A DNA stretch of 64,000 bases from Eonycteris spelaea (GCA_003508835.1 PUFA01000057.1:9064501-9128500), one strand, 5' to 3'. Positions 47,160 to 59,095 are shown, numbered from the stretch's first letter. Numbers and translations: made by a program. Notes: a model not told the origin generated them from the letters alone.

Positions 47160-47960
47160 GTATCAGTTACCTAATGCTCTGTAACAAAATATCCCAAAAC
47201 TTAATGGCTTAAAATAACAAGAATTATTTATTATCTTATGGTTTCTGTTGCTAAGAATTTTAGAGCAGCTCATCTGGCCAGTTCTGTCTTCAGGCCTCTC
47301 ATTAGGTCGCAGTCATCAGGAGGTTGGATAGGGCTGGAGGACCCACTCCCACTCACTCATGTGGCTATTAGCAGGAAGCTTTAGTTACTCACTAAATGGC
47401 TCTTTCCTCAGGACTGCTCAAGTTTCCTCACAATGTGGTGGCCAGTTTACCCCAAGGTGAGATGTTTTTGGATGTCACATGCAGTCATACAAGTTAGACT
47501 TGATTCAATGTCAGAGGAAACTTCACAGGGGCATAAATTCCTAATGGAAAGGAACACTGGGGGGCTATTATGAGTTTAGTTGTGTCCCTCCATATTCATA
47601 CATTGAAGTTCTAAGCCCCTGTACTTTAGAATGTGACTATATTTGGAGACAGGCTCTTTTAAGAGGTAATTGAGCTATGCTTCAGGAGTGATGGGCTGGG
47701 ATCCTTCCAATTGCCAGGATTGACAGACACGAAAGGAGTGAAACTGAATCTTGGATTGAGGTTCTCAACTGAATGTCACCTACCAAGTCATCATTGATGA
47801 GTTCAGGTGACCTGACTCCTCTGATTGAGCATGTGAGTTCAGGGCCAACAGCATTGATAAAGGGGGATAGAGAGGAAGCATAAAAATATTTTTGAGAGAT
47901 AGAAATAAATAGTAAGCAGAACATGGGCCCTGACCTCTGACAACTCTCTCCATCTTCCAA
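47160..47960 (-). mobile_element. MaLR-type LTR pieces
   Basis: 47160-47555 is an inverted MLT1-like LTR ('gctctgtaacaaaatatcccaaaacttaatggcttaaaataacaa'). 47568-47700 is a plus-strand MLT1-like 5' end ('atgagtttagttgtgtccctcc ... agaatgtgactatatttggagac'). The rest to 47960 is not assigned. Confidence 0.55.
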
Positions 47961-47989
47961 AGGGAAATTTTTCTTGCCTTCTGAGGAAG

Positions 47990-48205
47990 TGATGCCAGCT
48001 TATCTTTATTGAGGGCTAACTCTACTAGACATGAGTCTAAGTGCATCACAGACTACATATAATCTTCTCAACAAGCCTGAGAAGAAGACAGTTACTATCA
48101 CTACTATGCAGGTGGGGAATTAGAGGCATTGCAAGGTTAAATAATCTGTCCAAGGTCACACAACTTGTAAGAAGATGTGATAGTATATACCATGCAGAGG
48201 GGGAC
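47990..48205 (-). repeat. MIR SINE, inverted
   Basis: 'tattgagggctaactctactagacatgagtctaagtgc', 'caggtggggaattagaggcattgcaaggttaaataatctgtccaaggtcacacaact' is the inverted MIR order. Confidence 0.75.
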
Positions 48206-49162
48206 CTGCCTAAGCCAAAATTTGCAACCTCTGTGTTCTACACTTTTCTAGGACACAATAGCAAGTGTTTGATGGAGCAGAGAGGGTGTTCTGTGTGGTG
48301 TCACTATCCAGGTACCCCACTGAAGCCAACATTTCTACAAAAACACAAGCCATGGATAATTGCAGACAATAAGAAGTGGAATGTTCAATACCCAGGGACC
48401 TGTCACCTTGTAAACATAAACACATAGCTGTCAAATTAAACGGTATTTATTATGCAAAACCCTTTGGTTTTAACCTGCCTGTGAGTTGTAAGAGCAGGCC
48501 TAGAGCATCCCTTTGTTTCCCATCCTTGTTGTTAGGAGTACTTGTTGAACCCTGATAAGTGCATCCAAGTGGCAAACAATTATGAAATCCACCAAATGAT
48601 TTTTGAGGAGAATCTCTCAGCATTCAAAGATTGTTCATACATGGTATCAGCACTGCAGGAATGCAGGGCTGCTGCTCATGTGCCCAGGGATACAGGGCTG
48701 CAGTGCAGTCCCTCGTAGGCAGAACCAAGCTGCCAGCCAGTCCTGCAGGGAGAAAAGAGTACAAGGATTTAGCACAACACATCTATTGCCTCTGAGGTTT
48801 CCTCTTTGTCAACAAAGAGATAATCCTGGAGACCTCTTGAAGGCACAAATTAAAGGACTTCAGTGGAAATAATAGGCACACAAGAGCTGTGAGACAGTGA
48901 ACTAATCTCATATAAGAAGTAAGTCTCTACCTAGCCATTCAACTACTCTGTTATTCTATTTTTTTGGCTGTTATTTAGCTTTCATATAATTTGTGTAATT
49001 TATAGACTTACACATTAGTGGTTGGTCTACATGATATAAAATCAGATGAGGTAATTTATGTTTTCATTTTATTTATTGGAATTTTCACCCAATTCTTATT
49101 GTTTTAAATTAGCTATTACAAATGCCTTTGAACAAAAGGCTCTTAGTAACTTTATGTTCTCC
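48206..49162. other. Non-coding, nothing recognised
   Basis: Unique-looking intergenic DNA. Open frames such as 48041-48427 and 48603-48872 have no domain. Confidence 0.4.
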
Positions 49163-49623
49163 TGTATTAGTCAAGGTTCTCCAGAGAAATAGAACCAGTT
49201 AAAATAGATATAGATATCTATATCTATAGCTGTATCTATCTATATCTATCTATCTGGAGAGAGAAAGAGAGAGAGATTTTAAGAAAGTGGCTTACTGTCA
49301 GGGCTTGGAAGTCCAAAGTCATAGGGAAGGACTGGACATTTCCACAGGAGTTGATGTTGCAGTCTTAAGTCTGAAGGCAGTCTGGAGGCAAAATTCCTTC
49401 TTCTTCTGGGGATCTCAGTCTTTTTTCTTAAGGCCTTCAACTGATTTTATGAGGCCTATCTACATTATGAAGGGCAATCTGCTTCATTCAGTCTACTGAT
49501 TTAAAAGTTAAAGTTAATCATATCTAAAAAAAAATAACATTAAAACAACATCTAGACTGATGTTTGATCAAACAGCTGGGCACCATGGTCTAGCCAAGTT
49601 GACACATAAAATTAACCATCACA
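49163..49623 (-). mobile_element. R1 repeat, copy 3
   Basis: Starts 'cctgtattagtcaaggttctccagagaaatagaacc' and ends 'gccaagttgacacataaaattaaccatcaca'. It contains a (TATC)n-like run (about 49207-49255) and a GA run. Confidence 0.72.
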
Positions 49624-49799
49624 TTTCCCCTCTTGACCACCATCACTTCATCACTTCCCTCCAAGAATGGCATCTTACCTTTTAGTTCCTACCTTTCCAC
49701 TTCCTGGTGACTTATGACCTCCCCTGCACCAACCATGCTTATCCATCTTTATCTCTATTTTTATCTCTAGATCTTCACTAACATTGGAACCACTAGATG

Positions 49800-49980
49800 C
49801 ATGTGTCCTCTAAAATTTAAACTTTCATTAATTAAAATTAAATAAAATTAAAAATTCAGTTCCTCAGTTTCACAGGCCACATTCAATTGCTCAATAGACA
49901 CATGTGGCTTGTGGCCACCATATTGGATAGCACAGAATGGAACATTTCAATCATTTCCCATTAGACAGAGTTGATCTAGA
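49800..49980 (-). repeat. Old dispersed repeat (DNA-transposon-like), inverted
   Basis: Reverse-oriented relative of 6310-6445: 'cattaattaaaattaaataaaattaaaaattcagttcctcagtt', then 'cacatgtggcttgtggccaccatattggatagcacag'. Confidence 0.55.
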
Positions 49981-50164
49981 TAGGTCTTTGCTGTGGCTTT
50001 GCCTTTATTATCTAGGCATCTCTCCTCAGATACTGACTCTTAATGTCAGAGTTCTAGGTTTGCAGTCTCTTTGACTATCTGGATAGTCACATAAATCCTC
50101 AATGAGATTGTCATACAAAGATATTTTGATGCGTCTATATAATTGTTGCATGGACTGCTTGTGT

Positions 50165-50445
50165 ATTAGTCAAGATTAGTAATACCAGCTGTTAAAACAA
50201 ACAACCACAAAACATCAGTGACTCAACACAATAAAGGTTTATATCTTGCCCAAGAACAGTCCTGTGCCCTTTTAGTTATCCAGTCTTCTTCCAGAGCTTT
50301 CCATTGGATCCTCTGCATCTAGCTAACCAACTAATGAAAAATGGAGATGATGCACAGTGTTTAGAGGCCAGGCCTGGAAGTGGCTGTATCACTTCTACTC
50401 ATATTTCATTGGCTAGGCTAAGTAATATAGACCCATCTAACTGTG
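50165..50445 (-). mobile_element. LTR-type repeat, inverted
   Basis: 'aaacatcagtgactcaacacaataaaggtttatatcttgccc ... ggaagtggctgtatcacttctactcatatttcattggctagg' resembles an inverted MLT1-like LTR. Confidence 0.45.
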
Positions 50446-50889
50446 AGAACAAAATGAGAAATGTAGTGCCAAGGAAGAAAATTATATGGTATGTATTTTA
50501 CACATCACATACAATAAAAACAAAAAATATCGGTAGTTGTCAAATTATGAGTTTTAAGGTCATATAGAATGGAGGATAAGAAAGGATTAACTTTGGAAGT
50601 GGAACAGGTCTGTTTGCAAATTTAGCACTACTCCTGGCAGAGTGATTATAGGCCAGTTGCTTAGACTTATGTGCCCTCAAAAGACTATCACTAAATGAGG
50701 CAATAAATGCTTACACCAGTGTGAATGTTCAAGGGGTTACATACATACAAACATTTGACATCTTAGCCTTTACCCCTACCTTGAATTTTTGAGTCATCAC
50801 TACTAACAAATCAAATTTTCTAATATCATTGGATGCAGTGTTTAACCTTTCTTCATAATAATTGAAAAATAAAATACTTTCCCATATTC

Positions 50890-51225
50890 ATGTCTATTTT
50901 AGGTTGAATCATGTCCCCAATTTGTACATGGAAGTCCCAGCTCCCAATACCTCAGAATGTGACCTTATTTGGAAATAAGATCATTGCAGATGTAATTAGT
51001 TGAGAACAGGCCATACTAGAAGAAGGTGGATCCCTAATTGAATATGGCTGGTAAACCTCCAGAAAGTAAGAAAGGGGCATGGAACAGATTTTCCCTCACA
51101 GCCCTCAGAAGGAACCAACCCTGCCAACACCTTGTTCTCAAGACTTATGGCCCCCAGAACTATGACACTATAAATATCTGTTGTTTAAGCACCCAGTTTG
51201 TGTGTTACAAAAAAACAGCAGTTTC
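50890..51225 (+). mobile_element. MLT1-type MaLR LTR
   Basis: Ordered MLT1 phrases: 'taggttgaatcatgtcccc', CCTCAGAATGTGACCTTATT, GGAACCAACCCTGCCAACAC, 'ccccagaactatgac', 'ctgttgtttaagcacccagtttgtg'. The middle is shortened. Confidence 0.87.
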
Positions 51226-51553
51226 ATGTGGTTCACCCTAAAGCTCCATTTGACTATTGGGCTTTCCTTGCTGTTTGCTTAATGGGGCTATTAGGGGCCC
51301 ATTTTTTGAACTAGACTCATTAATATTACATAGATTACTAGTGTGTGACCTAGGCCCTTACCTGCCCTGAACCTTATTCTTCCTCTAGAAAATAAGATTG
51401 TGAGGCTAGATTCTTTCTAACTTCCACCTAAGACATTTTGTGGCTTATAGAAAGCTTCACAAATCTAGGCAGACTTGTTGGCCTGTGGTTCAGGTAAGTT
51501 AAAAGCAGAGCTGCTTATAGAAGTCAGCTCTGCTAATACAAAGGTCTTTAATG

Positions 51554-51601
<48 letters not shown>

Positions 51602-52125
51602 ACACACACCCCTTCTAGAACACATTCCAGGTAACTAACACCCTGATATTTCCTGCTCAAAGGGGCCTAAGCTTCTTTCCAAGGCCTTTAAAGACCTCTG
51701 TCCTGGGTTCCTCATCACTAGTGTGCACACTCTCAGGCCTGAAGAGTGGCCAAGAGGAGGCTGAGGTGGGATTAAGGATAGAGCTGAAAACTTGTGGACT
51801 GGGTTGGTGGTCAAGGTGTGGGTGGGTGGAAAGACACACATCCCTGCCTGCGTGAAGACCCTCACAGTACAGGACTGAGCCTGAGGTGAGAAATAGGGGG
51901 TGGGCTGGGGTAGGAGTCAGAGAACTAAATTCTTCTGTTGCCTTCCGGATTTAATGAAGGCACATTGATCAAGGTAGGAGAAAAGACATCTAAAATTTCT
52001 CATCTTGATTTATAATTTTTTAATATTTCAATGGATCGTATGAGGACCATTTGTACTCTTGCTCTCATTCATACTCCATTTATACTCTTGCTCCGGACCT
52101 GGCAAATGCGAAGGAAAGGCTGAAT
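51226..52125. other. Non-coding with a (TC)n microsatellite
   Basis: Unique-looking DNA. (TC)n occupies about 51557-51598 and is followed by a short (CA)n. No gene supported. Confidence 0.45.
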
Positions 52126-52141
52126 AACATCATAATTTTAT

Positions 52142-52376
52142 TTTATTTATTTTTATTATTTATTATTATTTATGCCTACAGCACCTGGTCTTCCTAGTTG
52201 GTCTCTTGTCTAAGGACTAACCAGGCCCAGCCCGGCTTAGCTTCTAGGATCAGACATCGGGCTTGTTCAGGATGGCACAACCATAGACCATGGACCATGG
52301 ATCCACTGGGGCAGGAACCCAGGACCTTCTGTGTGTAAAGCAGAGATGCTAACCGCTACTCTATGGAACCACACCC
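52142..52376 (-). mobile_element. Chimeric tRNA/5S rRNA SINE (MEG-type, fruit bat)
   Basis: On the minus strand, a tRNA-like head (52376-52289) has an A box-like TAGCGGTTAGC and a B box-like GGTCCTGGGTTC. A 5S rRNA-like body (52288-52174) follows, with AGAAGCTAAG, GGGCCTGGTTAGT and GGTGCTGTAGGC clearly 5S-derived, and then an A/T-rich tail. Flanking target duplications AACATCATAATTTTAT (52126-52141) and AACATCAAAGTTTTAT (52377-52392) differ at two of 16 bases, giving exact ends and showing moderate age. Chimeric tRNA/5S SINEs (MEG-TR) are described from Pteropodidae. The match is by architecture; I could not align to a consensus. Confidence 0.88.
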
Positions 52377-52597
52377 AACATCAAAGTTTTATATTTTCAA
52401 TCTATGAGTGGTCCATCTCTCTTACTAATGACTGATTTACTAGTTTAAGTCACACCTTATACATAAATAAATGAAATTAATGACAGAAAAGAAACCAAAA
52501 GAAATGAAGAATAACAGACTAAAGAAACTTTATAGTTTATTTTGTTCTGCCCTGTGGGTTTTGGAATATGGTTGTCTTTGTGAAGCTTTTTCCCCAA

Positions 52598-52632
52598 ATT
52601 GATGATGATGATGATAATGATGATGATAAAAA
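52598..52632. repeat. (GAT)n microsatellite
   Basis: Imperfect GAT/AAT trinucleotide run. Confidence 0.95.
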
Positions 52633-52639
52633 CTGATGA

Positions 52640-52840
52640 TTTCTATGTGCTGGGCCCTGTTCTAAACACATACATTACTGGAACTAATCATTTTAATAGC
52701 TGCACAGGTGGGTCTTGCAGTAACATCATTTCGTTTTACATATGAGGAGCCCTAGGCTTCAACAGGGTGACTTGCACATGGCTGGTCACACAGTTGGGCA
52801 GCGGAAGGGGGGATTTGAGCTTAGGCAGCCTGTTTTAAGA
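52640..52840 (-). repeat. MIR SINE, inverted
   Basis: 'ctatgtgctgggccctgttctaaacacatac', 'ttacatatgaggagccctaggcttcaacagggtgacttgcacatggctggtcacacag' is a well preserved inverted MIR. Confidence 0.82.
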
Positions 52841-53182
52841 ATTCCTGCTGAAGGATTCTACAGGTATTTGTCCACGAGGATGTCTGCACAAACAAACGTG
52901 TGCTTTGCAAACAACTTGTTGGCAACTTTCTTTTCCACCAATCTGTAATGTGACCTACAGCACTAACCATATCCTTAGGGTCACCACGGAATCTTAACGG
53001 GTTGTTCTGTCAGGGCTGAGCACAGTTACTTAGTATTTAAGGTTTTGTCTTTTTTGTGGTGCTGGAGGAAAAAAAGCTTAGCACAGTGCCTGGCACTCCG
53101 CAAATCCTGGGAAGAAGGGAGAGAGAGGTGGCGGTAGAGAAAGAGAATTCGCTTTGTAAAATTAATGCAGTTTACCAAATAC

Positions 53183-53204
53183 AAAAAAAAAAAAAAAAAA
53201 AAAG
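53183..53204. repeat. Poly-A run (A22)
   Basis: Homopolymer just upstream of the KIZ CpG island. Possibly an old retroposon tail, but no element body is clear. Confidence 0.95.
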
Positions 53205-53229
53205 ATCACGTAAATTGCTCCTGCCCAGC

Positions 53230-53960
53230 CCCAATACTCTGGGGGGCAGGACTTCTGACTTGGCCCTCAGAGAAGGGCCCGGGAGGAGGCTCAGGGTCTC
53301 TCCGTTGAGAATTGGGAGGAGTTGCGAGTAAGGAAGTAGCCGTTCTCTGGGCAGAAACCGCGCGCCTCACCACCCGCACGCAGCGGCGGCCCATTCCCTC
53401 CCAGGCTTCCGGCTCCCGCTTCCACGGCGCCCCGCCTCCTCCCTGCCCCTCCACGGCGCCCCACCTCCGTCCCGCCCCCTGAAGGTCTCTGCCCCGCCCC
53501 CTGCGTGGCGCCGGGGCGCCGTGGTTACCCGCGGTGCATGGTGGGGCCGTCGCCTCGGACAACCTGGCCCCACGGCTGCCGCCAGGTGGTCCTGATCCAG
53601 CGTGGTGGCGGCGGCGGCTGCGGCGGCATGCGCCAGGCCTCCGCACTGTCCGCGCCCCTGGCGAGCCCTGACTACTACGAGAGGCTGGGCCGCCTCCAGC
53701 ATGGGCTGCGGGACAGGTACGGCCTATCCGAGCGGGGTCGGGAAATAGGCCTTCGCCGATGGTCAGCTGGTGCCCTACTCCCTACTCCTTCCCACCTCCC
53801 CGCCCGTGGTTCCGCTGGGCCCAGGTCTGTCCACGACGCCCCCGACCCCCCAAGCTCCCAGTGGGGCTTGAAGGCAAAGTTTACCGAGTGTATTGGAGAT
53901 CTCCAGCTGGAAGATACGGCCGCGTCACCGATTCACCGAATTTCCCAGAAGGGTTCATTC
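53230..53960 (+). promoter_or_regulatory. KIZ: KIZ CpG-island promoter
   Basis: CpG-dense, GC-rich island covering KIZ exon 1. It has several GC boxes (CCCGCCCCCT near 53473, CCCCGCCCCCTG near 53492) and no TATA box in a sensible position, the layout of a broadly expressed CpG-island promoter. Transcription start is expected between about 53400 and 53620. Long open frames on both strands here (up to 160 codons) are composition artefacts. Confidence 0.75.
53628..53716 (+). CDS. KIZ: KIZ exon 1 (coding part): kizuna centrosomal protein
   Basis: Encodes 29 residues plus two bases: starts MRQASALSAPLASPDYYERL and ends LQHGLRD, then AG|gtacgg as splice donor at 53717. SPDYYERLG and LQHGLRD agree with the N-terminus of mammalian kizuna as I know it. 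KIZ is a centrosomal protein phosphorylated by PLK1 that stabilises the pericentriolar material so that spindle poles do not fragment; loss in humans causes a rod-cone dystrophy. The start at 53628 is chosen because it gives the family's N-terminus; the frame stays open upstream to 53505, but that part is CpG-island sequence without family resemblance. The context at -3 is G. First coding exon of a gene that continues past the window. Confidence 0.9.
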
Positions 53961-54689
53961 TCAGTCAAGTCTTGTGAATTTCTCTAGTCCCCATCTACAC
54001 GTGTCCTCCCCAGTTTCTTAAGAACGCGCGCGCGTGCTTGCGTGCATGTAGCATATATCCTATTTAAATACAAGAGAATTTAGGGCCAGATTTCCAGCGA
54101 AAGAATTTCCGGCGAGAGAAGTTCAGCTTCCAGGGGGTTCCTAATACCTTGATTAATAACTTGATTAAGCCATGAAAGATGAGAAGCACTGAAAACAGCT
54201 AGATCTAAGAGTATGTAAAAAAAATTTTTAAGTAATCTACTATAAATAACCACAGAAAAGATAAGTTGTAACTATTATTTAGTTGCTAAATTAATTGAAA
54301 TTAGATATTAATTGACAAGAAAGGAAATAGATTTTTGAATCTCTTGATAAAACATTTAATGAGTGTTAAAAGCTACAAAATCAGTGAAGAGAGCTGTGTG
54401 TATGACAATTTTAAAATGACAATTATATGTAAGGTAAAGGCAGAAATAAGTGATTTTAAAAGGAATTATAGTCATGCTAGCTTTGATTTTTGTCATGTAT
54501 TCATAGAACATCTACAATAGGCCTTCTTGTTCTAACCATATTTCATCTCTTAATCTTTTCTACATCCTATTTTCTTTCTGACATATTTTCTTCATCCACC
54601 CCAGTGACCTCCTCACCCCCAACTTTTAAAAAATTGCTTCCTGCAGTTCACTCTCTGCACCAAGTATTGAGCAACCCATTCCCTAACAT

Positions 54690-54862
54690 GTGACCTCCAC
54701 GTTCTTAAGCGGTCTAGATAGATAATGGCCTAAGTGACTCATTTTCTGCCTAGACTGAGAATTCCAGGAGGAGTGGAACCATATCTAGCTGGATCTTTTG
54801 CCAGAGTTCTTAACATGGAGAAGGGGCTTGATAAATGTTTGTCGAGTGAATGGAAGAAATCT
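54690..54862 (+). mobile_element. L2 3' end
   Basis: 'ttttctgcctagactgagaattccaggaggagtggaacc ... cttaacatggagaaggggcttgataaatgtttgtcgagtgaatg' is the usual L2 3' terminus. Confidence 0.65.
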
Positions 54863-55509
54863 CAAAGTCAACCAGTTAGTGTCCAAGAGTTATGAATGTC
54901 TTGTGTAGAACCCAGTAGCCACACATCGCCACTAAATAATGACCATTTTCCAGTCAACCAGGAAAGTGGATGGTATGATATTTCAAAGATGGTATTAAGT
55001 ATTTGTACATACCTGATAAAGAGACAAGACATTGCTCTGTACATCAGTACACTTAAAGTGCTTTTTAACTCTGTTTTGTTAGAAGAGTAGCTTAGTTACT
55101 CCCTGGTCTTAGTTGTTTTTATCTATTAGCCCAAGTTCTAATTTCAAAATGTTATTGCTTCAAATGGCATTCTTTTTGAACTAGTTGTAAGTTATCATTT
55201 TTGTTTCCTGTGTTAGAACACCTGGCTGTTCATAGTCCTTGTGGAATAATTGTGTATTATTGCTCACTTTATATTTAACACTTAGTGCTTTAACTATTAA
55301 GCAAGGTAAGGCTGTTGAAATTATATAAGGAATTTGAGTCAAATTCTATAGCCTATTCATGGTACTGCATTTGGAGGATTGTTTTATTTTGAAGTCAGTA
55401 AAAATATGTTGCTGCATATTCATTATTCATTTTAAAATCCTATAACTAACTCTAATGCATAATTTAGTAAGTACAGAGGAAATAACTTTGGGTACAAAAA
55501 AAACTAAGT

Positions 55510-55615
55510 AGAAATGTGGAAACTTGGGTTCTAGTCCATGAACAGTTATGTGACCTCGAGCAGGTCATTCAGCTTCTTTGAACCTTGGTTCTTCATCAGA
55601 AATGAGGGCCTTGAC
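55510..55615 (+). repeat. MIR SINE fragment
   Basis: 'gttatgtgacctcgagcaggtcattcagcttctttgaaccttggttcttcatcagaaatgaggg' follows the MIR core order. Confidence 0.75.
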
Positions 55616-56865
55616 TGACATGTAGAGTAAGGCCACAGATTTTTTTTTTTTCCTCTCCTAGAGTAATGAGCCTCAGAGTAAAAAAGTTGAAAGATGGAGT
55701 TTTGCAGAGCAAATATATATCATTGTTTCTTATTTGAGTGTTTGGATGTAATCCCCCCCCCCCCACTGCCCTTCTTTTTAACCAATCCTAGTGACGACAA
55801 GGACCATTGTCTTCTAAAACTCAAGAGTAATTTCAAAGGCTGCAACCTTCAATAGTCACAGCTGCTTTATCAATCCAGAAATTTCCTGGAAGTGAGAGAA
55901 AAAAAACTTGCCCTTTCTTGGCCCTCTTTGATGTGGATCATTGCAGTGTTAGCTGGTGTAATAACTGGGCCTTTCTATTGTAACTGGGTATATTTCTAGT
56001 CCAAATTGTCTCAGATGTAATTTTATATCCTGAATTTTCTCCTTTTTGTATTTTCCGTGCATTTTGGTAAAAGTCAGTCATTGAATATGAAAGAGCCTGG
56101 TGAAGTCACTTACTATAGTGTGTTTAGTGCTGCAAGCATGGTGGAAGATATAAGTGGAACTGATTCTTACAATTATATAAAAACATTCCCTTAAAAGGCC
56201 CATTAGCCAGACCATTTTTTTCAACGCCAGTATTGATTCAGGGTGAGATATAATAGTTCAAAAATTGACACTGAGATATTAGTTGAGTAAAGCTAAAGAC
56301 GGTATTGAGACAAAAACATAATAACAAGTGGCTTAAAAGGAAAAGACTAAAACATATGGCTTTGCTTTAAGGATTGCCTAGCTGTGTAAAACTTAAAGGT
56401 CTGGAGGTGGGGATGCAAGTGACCGAAACCATGGACTATGGGCATATATCCCAAGACCGAGAGTTTCAAAGATTCTGAAACAGAGATTTAATAAGTAAGA
56501 ATTGCAAGAGGATCCTCTTAATAAGCCTTTCTCTGGCTTTTTATTGGGATAAACATATTGTTTTAAATCTTGAATTTAAAATATATATGAAAGCTAGCAT
56601 TTAGAGATAGTGAAGCATGGATGAGAAAGTTAGGAAATGGGCCTAGGATGAAGAGTTAATGAGATTAGAATCATTTTGCCTAGAATAAAAGGCCAAAGCC
56701 ACCTGATTGTGGTTTTTCAGTGTATGAAGTGCCACAATACAGAAGAAGTATGACCGGCAGATGTCTATCTACTGAATATAGAATAGGAACAAGGAAGTTT
56801 AACATGCATTATTAAAAAGAACTTGCTGCTTGGGAGCTGATGGATTTCCAGACTGTGGTCCCCTT

Positions 56866-57690
56866 TTTTTTTTTTTTTTTTTTTTTTACTGGAAGTCATA
56901 GGTGAATTTTTAAAATTATTTTGAAATAAGTTCAAATTTACAGAAAACTTCCAAGTATAGGACACCTCTAATATTCTCTTCATTGTGTTTTCTGAACCAT
57001 TTGAGAACTGCAGTTATAATTCCCCATCATTTCTAAAAACTTTAGTGTGTACTTTCAAAAAACAAGGATGCTCTCTTACATCAGGGGTCCCAACCCTGAG
57101 CCACAGACCAGTATGGTCTATGGACTGTTAGGAACTGGGCTGGCTGCACAGCAGCAGGTGAGCAGCGGGATGAGAGCAAGGCTTCATCTATATTTGCAGC
57201 CACTCCCCAGTGCTAGTCACCACCTCAGGTCCACCTCAGAACATTAGGCTAAGATTTTCATAGGAGGATGGGTCCCTGGTGCCCAAAAGATTGGGGACCT
57301 CTGTCTTATATGATCACCATATAATCCTCCAGTCATGGAATCAACATTGATATACAGACCCCGATCAAATTTCACCAACTGTCCATTTCACCAACTGTCT
57401 TTTTGTTTTTCTGGTCCAAGATTCCATGTGTGAACCCATGTTGAATGTGGTTGCCATGTCTCTGCAGTCTCTCCCAGTCTGGAGCTCTTCTTCAGTCTTT
57501 CCCTATCTTTCATGTTCCTGGCAGTTTTACAGAGTACAACTTTCATTCCAGAGAGTGATCCTCAAATTGGGTCCACCTGATGTTTCCTCATGACCAGACT
57601 CTGGTCATACTTTCTTAGCAGAAATAACACAGAGGTGTGAAGCATGACATCAGGGGCACAGGATCATAGATGCATTTAAGGGTCTTTTTG
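56866..57690 (-). mobile_element. Old L1 fragment, inverted, split by a DNA transposon
   Basis: After a poly-T run (about 56864-56887) the sequence 'aaataagttcaaatttacagaaaacttcc' and, beyond the insertion, 'gattccatgtgtgaacccatgttgaatgtggttgccatgtctctgcagtctc ... cctgatgtttcctcatgaccagactctgg' match a common L1M non-coding region in inverted order. Confidence 0.6.
57082..57303 (+). mobile_element. MER1-type non-autonomous hAT transposon
   Basis: 222-bp element with terminal inverted repeats CAGGGGTCCCAACCC (start) and GATTGGGGACCTCTG (end), and hAT-type 8-bp target duplications TCTTACAT (57074-57081) and TCTTATAT (57304-57311), one mismatch. The interior ('gtatggtctatggactgttaggaactgggctggctgcacagcagcaggtgagc') is the MER1/Charlie family. 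It has no coding capacity and would have needed a Charlie-type transposase in trans. It sits inside an older L1 within KIZ intron 1. Confidence 0.9.
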
Positions 57691-58769
57691 TCCTTGTAAT
57701 TTAATGACAAATTGCTCACACCGTTCAGTCATTCATTTTTCGTGAACTAAATATCCTGTTGATCACTGAACCTTAGAAGGGGAAAAAGTGACTAATAAAA
57801 TTTTCCAGCATGGAAGCAATTATATCATATTTCCTTCTCTTCTAAATTCAGTCTTATTAATGAGAGAGTAATGATCTGTGAGAAGCTATTAGCTTCAAAA
57901 ATTGTGTTTCTATAATTTTTCCCTTTAATTTTTTCCCTTCCTTAACATAGTCTATCCCAACTAAGGAATAGATTGTATTCCCAAAGCAAAGATTTGGTGT
58001 TTGGATTTTGTACCCATTTTCCCATTAAAAAATTTTTGGTTAAATAGTGGGTTTCCATTCCAGATTATGGTAGATTGAGAAATTTACTTAACCTATTTGT
58101 AGCTAACAGAGTAACTTTGGGGCTTTTATTTTTTTTTAAGGGAAAAATACCTGAAGGAAAACAAACTAATAATTAAGAACGCACAAATGGAATGTGGGCT
58201 TAGCCCCTTTCCCTCAGGACACTAACCTGAGCTCACCTTCTGTTGGAATCCTTATCTTTGATTTACAGGTTTTTTAAAATTTATTTTTTTTTTTTTAGCA
58301 TTTTGCTCTCAGACATATGATTTCTTTGGCCTTTAGTTATTTTTAACTTAGGCTAGCAATGTGACTTCAGTTGGGTATGATTAAAGCTGATATTTTGATG
58401 GTGGTCAAGCAGAGCCCTCTTTGGTTAAACCTCCCAAGGGCTCTTTTGAGGACTGGGATGGCTTTCCATTCAGCAGTTTTATCCCTCAAACCCTTGAATT
58501 GGCTACTGCTGCCTCCTCGACTACCCAGTTTCCCCTGTCTCTTTTCCAGGCTGCGGGTACAGGGTAATCTTTCTCCTGGCTTACTTCTGGCACTCACCTA
58601 AACATCGTAGACTCTTTCTGGTAATAGCCCCAGGGAATAGCAGTGACAAATAGTGCTAAATCATGGCAATGTTACAAAGTTATAAAAGAAATTCCCCCAA
58701 ATTTGAAGTGATAGTATTAGCGGAACTTGTCTTCATTAAATATGAATGAGGCCAGGTCTACTTTTCAGA

Positions 58770-59095
58770 GACCTCTTCCTAACTCAGCCATTTGGCTCTG
58801 CCCAGGCTTGTTTTGTTGGGAGCTGAGCATGCCACCAGTCTTCAGTCCAAAGTGGATTCGTAGAAGCATCATGTCCAGTCCTGGTAGAGCCCCTACTGCT
58901 CAAGTGCCACCATTTCTAGCCACGTTATATTTTACATATTTATGTTATTTATTGTCTGTTTTCCTGGTAGAAAGTGAGATACTTGAGGACAGGAGTCCTG
59001 GTTGCCTTGTTCACCATGTTAGTCTCTAGGCCTAAAACAGTGTCTAGCTCATCATGGTACTCAAGAAGTACTTGCTGAATGAATGAACTGGTTCG
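58770..59095 (+). mobile_element. L2 3' end
   Basis: 'cagagacctcttcctaactcagcc', 'gatacttgaggacaggagtcctgg', 'acagtgtctagctcatcatggtactcaagaagtacttgctgaatgaatgaac' is a long L2 3' end. The 100-residue frame here is not a gene. Confidence 0.72.

Noticed and set aside
48041..48427. 128-residue plus-strand frame
   Set aside because: It begins inside an inverted MIR and shows no recognisable protein family.
53505..53627. An in-frame ATG at 53505 that would give KIZ a 41-residue N-terminal extension
   Set aside because: Kizuna starts within the MRQ.../SPDYYERLG exon part; the extension is GC-rich leader-like sequence with a Gly run and no family resemblance.
53206..53702. Two long minus-strand frames (146 and 111 residues) opposite KIZ exon 1
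   Set aside because: CpG islands rarely contain stops. Composition is Arg/Gly/Ala with no domain. An antisense RNA is possible but these frames are not evidence for it.
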